DNA of 64,000 nt, taken from Zygnema cylindricum. Taxonomy: Eukaryota > Streptophyta > Zygnematophyceae > Zygnematales > Zygnemataceae. Every line of letters starts with the position of its first letter. Positions within the stretch are counted from its first letter, which is position 1. The translations under genes were made by a program, and so were the position numbers. The notes below the pieces were generated by a model, which saw only the letters and a list, made by a program, of their open reading frames with translations, ran no database searches and was not told where the DNA came from. Where the stretch lies: NCBI GenBank assembly GCA_037447655.1, contig JBBHKE010001410.1, forward strand, positions 1-64,000. The letters are read 5' to 3'. Positions 1 through 9,078 of this stretch are shown here, piece after piece.

Positions 1-160
1 TCTCCCTCTCCCCTTCTCCCCCTCTCACTCTCCCCCTTTCTCCCTCTCTCTCTCTTTCTTCCTCTCTCTCTCTTTCTCCCTCTCTCCCTCTCTCCCTCCC
101 TCCTTCCCTTCGTCCCTCCCTCCCTCCTTCCCTTCGTCCCTCCCTCCCTCTTCTTGTTTT
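1..160. repeat. CT-rich low-complexity tract
   Basis: The + strand is an almost pure pyrimidine run built from CTCTC, CCCT and TTCC blocks, including a tandem segment with CCTTCGTCCC repeated twice. It precedes the first recognisable exon fragment. It may lie in an intron of the phosphatase gene that runs in from the left. The open frames here are low-complexity artefacts. Confidence 0.85.
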
Positions 161-164
161 TGTT

Positions 165-470
165 TTGGTGGAAGCTTATCCCACTTTGAATTTATTTTTC
201 GGTTTCTTATCTCCTCGCCATCCTCTCTCATTTTATATTCCCCCTTTTTTTCTTTTTTATTGCGGCGGTGCTTTAGAGGAGCTTATCTTACTTCGAATTT
301 TTTTTAGGTCAACTCTTATTATGTTCCACTTTTATTTATTTATTTATTTATGTACTTTATTTGTTTATTTTATTATTTTATCTCGGGGGTGCTAAAGGGG
401 AGCTTATCCTACGCTGAAAAAAATTTGGTTTCTAATCTCCTCACCATCCACGCTAAAGTGTATTTTCTCC
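165..470 (+). repeat. Three decayed copies of phosphatase exon 1
   Basis: Three segments, near 165-232, 265-305 and 388-460, match the start of the true exon at 715-879. All carry the AGCTTATCC(C/T)AC(T/G) core; the first reads AYPTL in frame, as the true exon does. They are followed by diverged versions of the FRFLRRLH codons. Copies two and three are frameshifted or stopped. Core spacing is about 108, 121 and 322 bp. These look like partial exon duplications now decaying in an upstream intron. Confidence 0.7.
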
Positions 471-564
471 TTTTTTTTCTTTTCTTTTCTTTATTTGTTT
501 ATTTTTTTATTATTTGTTTGTTCTTTAATTAATTTACTTATTTATTTATTTACTTAATTGTCCT

Positions 565-660
565 ATTATTTTATTCATTCATTCATTCATTATTCAGTCA
601 TTCATTCATTCATTCATTCATTCTATCATTTATTCATTCATTCATTTATTCATCTATTCA
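565..660. repeat. CATT/TTCA microsatellite
   Basis: A tetranucleotide run of CATT units with a few interruptions, followed by T-rich sequence up to the phosphatase exon. It probably lies inside an intron and may help form the T-rich tract before the acceptor. Confidence 0.85.
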
Positions 661-714
661 TTTATTTTTTTATTTTTATTTTTATTTATTTTTTATTAAT
701 TTTTGCGGCGGTGC

Positions 715-3700
715 TATAGAGGAGCTTATCCTACTTTGAAAAATTTTCGATTTCTTCGTCGTCTTCATCTCCGTACCATCGTCTCCCTCACTCCCGAGCC
801 TCAACCGAACCGCGACATTCGAGAATTCTGTATCCACGAAGGGATAACTTCCAAGCATCTTTACGTTGATAAATATCAAGTACGGTCTATATTTTTTTTG
901 ATGGTTTTTTGGGGATTGGTATTTTTTTGGTTTTTCTCTGGGATTTTTTTGGGATATTTTTGGGATTTTTGCGATTTTTTCTGGTATTTTTTTGGTTTTG
1001 TTTTGGCTTTTTTTTTGGTTTTCTTTTGGTTTTTTTTTGGGATAGTTGAGAATTTTGCGGCCACGAAGGAATAACTTCCGGGGAACTTTTTGTCGATAAT
1101 TGTCAAGTAAGGTACTATTTTTATTTAGTGTGTTTATATCCAGAAAACTTCAAACGTTTCACCCTTTCTTTTTTGCAGTCTTTCTTCACTAATATGTTTC
1201 TCTCTTTGGTTTTTTGCCACGTTTTTGTTATTTTTTTCTTGTTTTTTGCTTCTTTCTTGGCTAATTTTTTGGTCTTTGTTGTTTTTGTTGTTCGCTTTGG
1301 TTCTTTTTTGTTGTTTGTTTTATTGTGATTTTGTTATTTTTTGTTATCTTTGTTTCTTTCTTCGCTAATATTTTTTGGTCTTTGTTTCTTTCTTGCTTTT
1401 TTTTTTGGTTTTCTTTATTGCTGTTTCCTATTGTCTTTTGTCGTTTCTGTTGTTTTTTGTCGTTTTTTGCTTCTTCCTTTACAACCTTTTTTGTTTCTCA
1501 CTGTTTTTTTTTATAATTCTTTACTGTGGGAAATCAGCAAGATGGAGTTACTCTCACAAATGCAAAAGTGGTACAAATCTTGCAACTCGTAATTCAACCA
1601 GAGAATCTTCCCCTATATTTACATTGCCTCGACGGGACACATGTCACAGGACTAGTAGTAAGAAAAAAACTTTTTTCTTTGTACTAAAACACTTTCGTGA
1701 TGGGAAAATGTCACGGGAATAGTACTAAGAAATAAACTTTTTTGTATTTACACTTTCTCAACGGGACACATGTCACGGGACAAGTAGTAAGTAAAAAACT
1801 TCGTTTCTTTTTATTTACACTTTCTTAATGGGACACGTGCCGTAAGACTAGTGGTAAAACCATTTTTTATTCTCCTAGGAACCTTCAGAAGCCCTAAACA
1901 GTCTTGATGGGACGCATGTCACAGAACTACACCTCCCATCTCTATTAGAGTTAGTGAATTATGAGCGTTAACTCTATTATGAGCGTTAATTTTATATAAG
2001 GTTTTCTAGTATAAAGTAAACTAAATTATTTATTGCAATTCGGCTCATTTTGGTTAATATAGTTTGGGTTAAATGGTTTTTCTGAACTGCAGAATAAGAC
2101 GACACACATTTGAACATAAAATTTTCAATTTCTTGCTGTAGTCAGATGGTTCCCCTTCTCTCTCTCTCTCCCTCTCTCCCTCCCTCCACACACACATACA
2201 CATGCACATTCATCTCGAGAAAAAAATAGGATGTAGAGTTATTTTGGTTGTTGTTTTTTATAGTTTTATAACTATTTACCATTCCTCTAGTGTTTTGTTT
2301 GTTTGTTTTTATCGATTTTTAACTGTTTACCATTCCTATGTGACAGGCGAAGTGTTTTGTTGTTTAATTTTTTTATCGTTTTTTAACTATTTACCGTTCC
2401 TATGTGAAAGGTGACGTGTTTCCGGAAACTCCAAAGCTGGAGTTTGTCAGCTTCTACGGCCGAGTTTTGTAAGTTTCAAATAGACGGAGAAATTTCGAGA
2501 GAGGAATCGCAGTTTTTAGAAGCGTTTCGAGGGGAAATCGAAATTCCTCCAACTATTCCTCCATGGCTTTGGCAGGTATTATTTTATATCTTTTTGCTAA
2601 ACATTTTTTTTCTTTTTTTCTTTAAAAAACAATTTTTTTTTTTCTCGTTTTAATAAAAATGTCAGTGAGGGAGGTTATCCAGTCGGACCAAGGTCTGACT
2701 TTTGTCGCGTGTAGTGCGTATCTTGTTTGCAAGTTTTCGTAGATTTTATTTTCGTTAGATTTTGTTTCCGTTAGATTTTTTTTCGTTAGATTTTTTTTGA
2801 GTTGGATTTTTTTTGCGTTAGATTTTTTTTGCGCTAGACTTTTTCTTCATTAGATTTTTTTTGCGTTAGATTTTTTTTGCGCTAGACTTTTTCTTCATTA
2901 GATTTTTTTTTCGTTATATTTTTTCGAAGAGGAATATATTTTCATCGAATGGAAAATTCTCCAAAAACGTCAATATTTCTAGAATTGCTATTTATTAAAT
3001 TTGACAGTTATTTTTTCAGTTACCTTTGGTTCGTTACATACTGTCACATGTGGCTGGTTCTTGGAAATTTGTGAGATTTATTTAATGTTGGATTCGTTTT
3101 CCTTCAATTTCCATCCATTCCTTCTTCCATTCGGTCGCGGATTAGGGGAAAAAGACAAAACTCCTCCGCCAGAAACTATCATTCCCACAATTTCTCGAAA
3201 AGCAAGTCATTCGATAACCAGACTCCCGAGTTCCCGATTTAATCTCGATCCTAATTCCCCTCCCTTTGAAAAAAACGAAAAAAATCTCTCTCCTTCCGAT
3301 GGTCAAACTCGGTCAAGAATGGTCGGTGGTTTAAAAGCTTCCCTTAGTCTCCCGAGAGAGGTAAGCGAAAAAATCGATCTTATCGCAGATAGAAACTACC
3401 TTATTACGACCGATGAAATGAGAGGAGAAGAAGGAGGAGGAGGAGGAGGAGGGATTGAAATAGGAGACATAGATGGATTGAAAGGAGTGGGAAATGTGGG
3501 AATTGTAAAGACAGAGAGAGGGATTCGAATAAATGTAGGTTCTTCCGGATCGGGTACAAATAGTATTATGGGAGAAAATGGAGAAGGTTTGGGTTTAAGA
3601 AGAGGATTGCAAGATGGGAATGTAATGTATGGAGATAGAGAGAGAGGTATAGATGGAGGACGTGGGAGAATAAATGGAGGGTTTGGGAAGAAAGTGGGGA

Positions 3701-4624
3701 ACAGTATTAGTAGTGTGGGAGAAGGACCGGGGAAGAATTCGATTGTTTATAAGTCTCCTCAGAGAAGCCCGCAGTCGAAAAGAATTTTGGAGGAAAACAT
3801 AAAAGGGAAAATGGAGAGTGAGAAAGGAGAATTAGGAAAGGAGGGAGAGAATTCCGAATGGAGAAGGGAGAGAGGAGTTTCTCTCACTCACGCATTTGAG
3901 AGTGTTTTAAAAGTGGATCCAAAGCAATATCATGATGTGAGTGGAGAAATAGAGAGCCTATTTCCTTTTTTGATTTTTTTTTTTTTTTGGAAAGCCTTTT
4001 GATGCGTGAAATTTTTTTTCGACAATGGGTTTTTTTCAAGATTGTTTTTCAAAGTTGTTGCTTCAAAGTTGTTGCTTCAAAGTTGTTTTTTCAAAGAAGT
4101 TTTTGTATGTGTCATTATTTGTGTGCGTGGGTATTTAATTTTTTGAAATTTTCGCCTCAATTTTTCGCTATTTCAACCTCATTATACCTGATATTCCTAA
4201 TTGTACAATAATTGTATAGAAATGATATCTAAAAAGAAAATGAAGCTCAAAGTTTTGAATCAAAAAGTGAAACGTAATTGTTGTTAGTACATATGTAAAA
4301 AAAACTTGAAAACAAAAATTCATAACTTGTTGGTGTTATTACAAAAGACCTATTTGATTTTATAAATAACGACAATATTGTCCAATATATGGGATTGCTT
4401 TTCCTCATTAATTTCTTAAGATGTCACAAATTGTTTCACATTTACCCATTTGCTAAAATGTTCTCAACAATTTTCAGTCATTATGATGTTTTTTTTCTTT
4501 TTTTTGTCGTAACTTCGAGTGGTTTTTTTTTTTGCAGGTATTGACTTTAGAGGGATTGAATCTGATGGATATTTCATCTCCTCCTTTCACTCATCATATT
4601 CATATGGCTCGCCCCTCCGATTAG
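715..4624 (+). CDS. OCA6/Siw14-like PFA-DSP phosphatase, 5' end missing
   Basis: Spliced gene for an atypical dual-specificity phosphatase (tyrosine phosphatase family 2). The N-terminal exon lies left of the window. Exon a (about 715-879) encodes YRGAYPTLKNF and VSLTPEP, the family N-terminal signature. Exon b (1538-1657) carries the P-loop HCLDGTHVTG, fitting HCxxGxxxTG with catalytic Cys and a His in place of the usual Arg. Exon c (2411-2575) encodes TCFRKLQSW and PPWLWQ. Exon d (3020 to about 3060-3070) encodes LPLVRYI, like the end of yeast OCA6. A long low-complexity exon (about 3146-3936) adds roughly 260 residues, and the last exon (4538-4624) ends in MARPSD plus TAG. Donors and acceptors are GT-AG. 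The join between exon d and the long exon needs a weak donor to keep frame, so it is unsure. Siw14 relatives cleave inositol pyrophosphates; with the altered P-loop here, activity is an inference. The Gly/Glu-rich C-terminal extension is unusual. Confidence 0.75.
1046..1106 (+). repeat. Decayed copy of the 3' half of exon a with its donor
   Basis: About 60 bp matches the end of exon a (about 819-884): GAGAATT, CCACGAAGG and ATAACTTCC are shared in order, and both end in CAA followed by a GT donor. The copy reads EFCGHEGITS in the same frame, but a TGA replaces the Arg codon at its start. Its donor, GTAAGG, fits the consensus better than GTACGG of the true exon. It could be a dead duplicate or an alternative exon half. 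Confidence 0.75.
1675..1930 (+). repeat. Four decayed tandem copies of the P-loop exon edge
   Basis: After exon b, its 3' edge (tttacattgcctc, gacgggacacatgtcac, actagtagtaag) recurs four more times, with the GGGA core near 1701, 1763, 1830 and 1909. Units are about 61-78 bp apart and each carries a diverged catalytic segment. The first two keep a GTAAG- or CTAAG-like donor. Copies contain stops and small indels. They lie inside the intron and look like tandem duplications of the exon-intron junction. Confidence 0.8.
2270..2410 (+). repeat. Triplicated splice-acceptor region of exon c
   Basis: The acceptor context TACCATTCCTATGTGAAAG just before exon c occurs in three versions, near 2277, 2328 and 2391. 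Each is preceded by TTTTTATAGTT- or TTTATCGTTTTT-like tracts and ends in an AG (CTCTAG, GTGACAG, GTGAAAG). The second is followed by GCGAAGTGTTTTG, a diverged start of exon c (GTGACGTGTTTCC). Only the third leads into an open exon. Confidence 0.75.
2735..2925. repeat. Intronic GTTAGATTTTTTTT minisatellite
   Basis: About nine imperfect units of a (C/G)GTTAGATTTTTTTT(C/G) motif of 15-30 bp, including a duplicated segment GCGCTAGACTTTTTCTTCATTAGA. They sit in the intron between exons c and d. The array is T-rich on the coding strand and ends about 95 bp before the next acceptor. Confidence 0.75.
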
Positions 4625-4954
4625 AGAGAAAAAAAAGGAAAAAAAACAAAAAAAAAGTAAGAAAAAAAAAAATAATAGTAAGAAACAAAATTACATTCCC
4701 TAAGAAGTTTTGAGCCTATTTTCTTCTTTAAGGTCTTAGTCCAAAACCTCACACCTTGTGAATTTTGAAGTGGTAGTTCATTAAAGGGGAAGGTTGAATA
4801 GAAATTTTATGCAATTTTTTTTTACTTTTCTTGTAAATGTTGAATTGTAGCTTTAAGCTTTCCATGTTTAATCGATGCGTTTTTTTTTTGCCAAAAAAAA
4901 AATAAAATCCAAGTTCAACTTTTCATTCTGTTAGTGTGTTAACCACCGCGGCAA

Positions 4955-5430
4955 GTAAAATTGAATGAAAGTTAAAAAAAATTGAATGAAAATTTGAAAA
5001 AAATGAACGAAAATTTGAAAAATTTGAATGAAAATTTGAAAATTTTAAGTGACGAAAATGAAAATTTTGAATGAAAATTTGGAAAAACTGAATGAAGAAA
5101 ATAAAAAAATTGAATGAAAATTAGAAAAAATTTGAATGAAAATTTGAAAATTTTAAGTGACGAAAATGAAAATTTTGAATGAAAATTTGGAAAAACTGAA
5201 TGAAGAAAATAAAAAAATTGAATGAAAATTAGAAAAAACTGAATGAAAAATTGAAAAATTGAATAAAAATTTGAAAATATTAACTGAAAATTTTGAAAAA
5301 ATTGAATGAAAAAAATGAAAAAGTTGAATGAAAATCCGAAAACAATGAATGAAAATTCGAAAAAAATTGAATGAAAATCCGAAAAAATTGAATGAAAGAA
5401 CGAAAAATTGAATGAAAAAATGAAAAAAAT
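4955..5430. repeat. GAATGAAAATTTGAAAA minisatellite
   Basis: About 475 bp of units of roughly 15-20 bp with core TTGAATGAAAATTTGAAAA. A higher-order unit of about 108 bp, containing TTTTAAGTGACGAAAATG, is present twice (near 5020-5127 and 5128-5235). The reverse-strand frame of FHS/IQF repeats is an artefact. It begins about 330 bp after the phosphatase stop codon. Confidence 0.85.
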
Positions 5431-5519
5431 TGGTCAGGAGTAATGTAGTGAAGGAAGGGACGAGAGAACAAGGTTCCCTTTTGTCCTCTCACGGCTTTGG
5501 AAGCCCTTCCCTTGTTGCC

Positions 5520-5792
5520 AGGTAGTGTTATTCTGTACTTATAAGTTGGTGTAATAACATACTTATCATATAGTAAGTGTTAAAACATATAACATATTCT
5601 TACTCTTATAACATACTTATGTCGTATAATTAGTGTTATAATATAGGTAACATATAGCGAGTATCAAAACGAGCTTCCATCCTTCTTCAGTCTGTTGATG
5701 ACATTATGCGTCATGTCGCGTTTCGGACCTCCCTCAGCATGGCCTGTCAAGCTTGGGGATTTTTAGGGTTTGGCCCCCCTCTTAATGTTTTT
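5520..5792. other. Unassigned spacer
   Basis: AT-rich spacer with short repeated motifs of the form ATAACATACTTATxxTATA, about four times between 5545 and 5655. No gene is recognisable. Confidence 0.5.
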
Positions 5793-5951
5793 TTTCTTTT
5801 TCGCCACTTAAAAACATCTTTCCTATGTGCACACATGTCTGATTATTGAAGACGGCCGATCGAAAGGTAAGAGTTTTGCCTTCAATCGCAACCGTCAGAT
5901 GAACGAGCGGACAAGTGTTCTTGAGAAAATATGTTTTAAGTGGCGAAAAAA
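5793..5951. mobile_element. Short MITE with TTTCGCCACTTAAAACAT ends
   Basis: A 0.16-kb element whose ends are inverted repeats: TTTTTCGCCACTTAAAAACATC on the left and GAAAATATGTTTTAAGTGGCGAAAAA on the right. The middle contains CAATCGCAACCGTCAGAT. A second copy with the same ends and the same internal motif lies at 41,534-41,697. Non-coding; no clear target duplication was seen. Confidence 0.75.
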
Positions 5952-6034
5952 ACAGTAACAATGATAGCAAGACAAGGTGTAGTGTTGAATGAGGAATAAA
6001 TTCCCGGTGGATATATCGCAAATTCGGTAGTTAT

Positions 6035-6440
6035 CCGGTAGACGCTACAGTCAGAGGTCGCAATCGGGTACCCGATTCCATACCCGGCCGGCCGCGTTGG
6101 ACCTTGAACTTTTTCGGGTGTCAAATTTTGAGGGCCGGCCGGATTCAGCCGGGTGATACAGAAAAAAACAAATTCGGTTACAGCCGGGTAAGCAAAAGAC
6201 GAAAAAATTGAAGGTTTCGTAGGTACGTACTATTACTGTACTGTAGTGTCCATACTATCCAACATTATTATACTTTGTACCACTAATTCTGTACATATTC
6301 TGGTACGGGTAGTCGCTAGAAATCGAGTTTCGGTTAACTTTTTTTTGTTACCTCGAAAGTTTCATGTTTATCAAGTTTGCCGATAAATGTTGAGAATTCG
6401 GTAATTGCCGATAATCGCGATAACAAAAACGTAAGCCGTA
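6035..6440. repeat. Dispersed repeat with CCGGCCGGCCGC core, copy 1
   Basis: About 0.4 kb shared with 30,575-31,035 in the same orientation. Landmarks in order: GGTCGCAATCGGGTACCC, CCGGCCGGCCGCGT, GGCCGGATT, GGCCGGGTAAGCAAAA-like, TAGTGTCCATACTATCCAA, GAAATCGAGTTTCGGTTAACTT. Non-coding with no open frame, so probably a non-autonomous transposon. CG-rich cores in AT-rich surroundings are its hallmark. Confidence 0.7.
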
Positions 6441-6519
6441 CAAACTCTTCATAAAGTGGAAAAAGAATTCCAAATATTTTGTTAAATTATATAATGTAAT
6501 TTTAAAAATTCATCAGCAG

Positions 6520-6593
6520 GATTCGTTGGTGTAGTTGGTTATCACATCAGTCTAACACACTGAAGGTCGCCGGATCGAGCCCGGCACGAATCA
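6520..6593 (+). tRNA. tRNA-Val (anticodon AAC)
   Basis: A 74-nt cloverleaf: acceptor GATTCGT pairs perfectly with ACGAATC; D-arm GTGTAGTTGGTTATCAC; anticodon stem TCAGT/ACTGA with loop CTAACAC and anticodon AAC at 6554-6556; T-stem GCCGG/CCGGC; discriminator A. The body matches eukaryotic nuclear tRNA-Val. The T-loop reads ATCGAGC, so position 54 is A, not the usual T; this also weakens the B box of the internal pol III promoter. A T-rich stretch follows the gene. Confidence 0.9.
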
Positions 6594-6704
6594 TTATATT
6601 CTTTTGGTGTCGGATGGCAATTTTACAATTGCACTATCACACTAGATATGGATGACGATCACGAATCATTTTACGCTTCTGGTGTCGGATGGCAATTTTA
6701 CAGT
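6583..6704 (+). repeat. Tandem copy of the tRNA 3' end plus flank
   Basis: The last bases of the tRNA and its 3' flank (CACGAATCATT, then TTGGTGTCGGATGGCAATTTTACA) at 6584-6628 recur at 6661-6704, about 77 bp downstream. The acceptor-end fragment CACGAATCATT is therefore duplicated without the rest of the tRNA. Confidence 0.8.
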
Positions 6705-7304
6705 AAATCAAAAACAGGATCAATCTGGAGAACAAGGTCCCGTCCGTCCGTTCGTTCGTTAGTCTAGTCGTACTACAGCCGTCAAACACTCAAACGTGAT
6801 CAATGTACGGGGGATTGAGCACTGCAGCACAAATGCATGTGAGACAGTTTGTTTCGAAACTATTTGTTAAAAGCATAGTTCAAAAGTAGGCGTTTTTATG
6901 TTAGGCCTTTGGTCGGCGCCTTTATCGTAAGTTGTGTTATGGGCTTTTCATGTTATCTTCTTAGATCGCTACTTTTATCAGCGACCGTCCGATTTTCCGA
7001 ATCTCACGGTGTAATTTTTTTATTTTGGTCCGAATATTTTAATTGGTCCAATTTTTGGTCCGAATGTTTTGATTGGTCCGAATAGGTCCGAATACAATAT
7101 GGATCTTAAGGTCATATTGTATGTTTTTCATACAATAGGCATATTGTATGGGCCTACTTTCACCTACTTTTGAACTATGGTTAAAGGTATGGCAATTTAC
7201 AACTATCGATTTAGTTCGTTATCAGGCAATAATCGCTGATACGATTTTGCCGTCAAATAATGTAATAATTATTTTATTCAATACGTCTTTCCAATAGCCA
7301 ATCA

Positions 7305-7378
7305 GATTCGTTGGTGTAGTTGGTTATCACATCAGTCTATCACACTGAAGGTCGCCGGATCGAGCCCGGCACGAATCA
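7305..7378 (+). tRNA. tRNA-Val body with anticodon ATC (would read Asp)
   Basis: Identical to the tRNA at 6520-6593 over all 74 positions except one: the anticodon loop reads CTATCAC instead of CTAACAC, giving anticodon ATC (7339-7341), which pairs with GAU. Eukaryotic tRNA-Asp normally has GTC and a different body. A35 is the main valyl-tRNA synthetase identity base, so Val charging should be poor. It may be a silent gene or a source of mistranslation. Flanks differ from the first copy beyond the gene itself. Confidence 0.85.
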
Positions 7379-7387
7379 ACCTATCTA

Positions 7388-7483
7388 CGTGCACATGGAT
7401 TTTAGACTTTTATGTACTGATCCAGTTTTACCTTGAAGCACATGGATTTTAGCCTTTTATGTACTGATCCAGTTTTACCTTGA
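7388..7483 (+). repeat. Tandem duplication of about 49 bp
   Basis: GCACATGGATTTTAG(A/C)CTTTTATG followed by TACTGATCCAGTTTTACCTTGAA occurs twice in direct tandem, just downstream of the second tRNA. The two units differ at about one base, so the duplication is young. Confidence 0.85.
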
Positions 7484-7561
7484 ATTTAATTGAAGGGTTG
7501 TAACTTTAGGCAGTATTTACTATTTAGTAATATACTTTCTATTTTCTTATAAAGTGCGCCA

Positions 7562-7628
7562 GGTTCGTTTGTATGATTATCACGTGAAGTATACACACTG
7601 AAAGTCGCCGGATTGAGCCAGGCATCAT
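7562..7628 (+). pseudogene. Decayed tRNA-Val copy
   Basis: Shares GGTTCGTT, TTATCAC, ACACACTGAA, GTCGCCGGAT and GAGCC(A)GGCA with the two tRNAs above. It has lost acceptor pairing, has a short D-arm and has A in place of the invariant T33. The anticodon position reads TAC. It forms the third member of a small dispersed cluster. Confidence 0.7.
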
Positions 7629-7639
7629 GTTGATATAGC

Positions 7640-8735
7640 AGTTGACCTCCCGTGTGGATTGTTGATTTCTTTATTAATTTTAATGATTAAATAATCGGTT
7701 AATTATGCTAAGAAACACAAAAAAGGATCGACTCACTTCACAAACAATGAACCAAGATGATGCACAGCGGAAGCTTAAACACAAATAAATCTCAATCACC
7801 TCATAACATATCACATCGACAAAATATAAATATATTAAGCCGAGGCTTTTCCAAAACAATCCCTCACTCTTACCAATCTAACTCACTCAGATTTCTAACT
7901 CACATTGAACACTTATTCTCACTCACACTCACACTGAATACATTTGATGGATGATATATTTCCTAAATCTACTCACTCACTAAATACTCACTACCATAAT
8001 AAAGAACAAGTACAACTGAAATTAATACATAGCAAACAGTCCCTAAACATAACGACAAGGTGCACTCTGAGTGCGCCTGCCATATCCGGCAACATCAAGC
8101 TACCTCTAACCTGAAGATTCTGCTCCCTAAAGTCTGACAAATCTGCTCTCTGTGAATCGAGCAAAATGTGGCAGGATCGTTGCAGGATCGGTTGTACATA
8201 AAAGTATTGCCGCTTCGTCGTACACATAAAATTTTCCCGCGGACGAAAATATCGCGTCACGCTTCGCGAACATGAAACAAAACCGGCAGACGTCCGATTC
8301 ACTTAAACCAAAAAGTACCAAACCAACCGTACACTTAAACTGACACAAAATAAAGTACTGACGAAACAAAACATAAACATAACTGACGCGAACCGAACAA
8401 AACATTTGACAGCGCGATTTCGGCCGACGCCGATTCGCCCAATATCCTAACAAATTACACTTTTTAGCAAGTCAAAGCTCTTCAACGGATTGACCGTCAA
8501 ATCACAACTCAAACTGTACCAGATTTGTACTAATGTGTACATAGATTGTACTATTTTGAACAAGGTAATGTAGGCGCTTGCGTCCAACCAAAATGACTAC
8601 CAAAATGATGCATGTGCTAATCATTTCCGTAATATTATTCTCCAATGTTCGAGTTTCACGCAGTTCTTTTTTTACTGTTCAACAGTTCTACATCGATCAT
8701 CCCGTCGTCCGGTAATCCGGATGGAGTAAATACTT
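7640..8735. other. Unassigned spacer
   Basis: No convincing gene. The two overlapping reverse-strand frames (about 7991-8453) have no recognisable motif. Segments near 8490-8570 share GGATTGACCGTCAAAT- and GTACC..TTGTACTAATGTGTAC-like words with the fold-back element that follows, suggesting old MITE debris. Confidence 0.45.
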
Positions 8736-8738
8736 GCA

Positions 8739-9002
8739 GGGAATTGATCATCGCTGTGACTAATTTCAATATTTTGGTTGCGCGCAGTCACCTACGTCAG
8801 CTCGTCAAAAATTGTACATTGTAAGTACACATTGGTACAGGTTAAGTACCCTTGAGTTTAGATTGGTTCAATAGATTGGCCAACAAATCTAAACTCAAGG
8901 GTACTTAACCTGTACCAATGTGTACTTACAACGTACAATCTTTGACAAGCTGACGTAGGTGACTACACGCAACCAATAGAGTCACTGCGACGATCAATTC
9001 CC
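8739..9002. mobile_element. Fold-back MITE (long inverted repeat)
   Basis: The two halves are near-perfect inverted repeats of about 120 bp. The left arm starts GGGAATTGATCATCG and runs through GTGACTAA..., CACCTACGTCAGCT, GTACACATTGGTACAGG and CTTGAGTTTAGA. The right arm is its reverse complement and ends CGATCAATTCCC. The loop is only about 20 bp. Part of a related element starts near 57,537. The transcript would be a strong hairpin. Confidence 0.85.
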
Positions 9003-9078
9003 TTATTTGCAAATGTTAACCGAACATTTTGATTGGCCAAATTGAACTTTCCCAAAATTTACACGCGTAATGAACTAA

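Noticed and set aside
25-231. Reverse-strand frame rich in Glu, Arg and Lys
   Set aside because: Translation of the CT-rich tract; no complexity and no motif.
5280-5492. Reverse-strand FHS/IQF repeat frame
   Set aside because: Produced by the GAATGAAAATTTG minisatellite.
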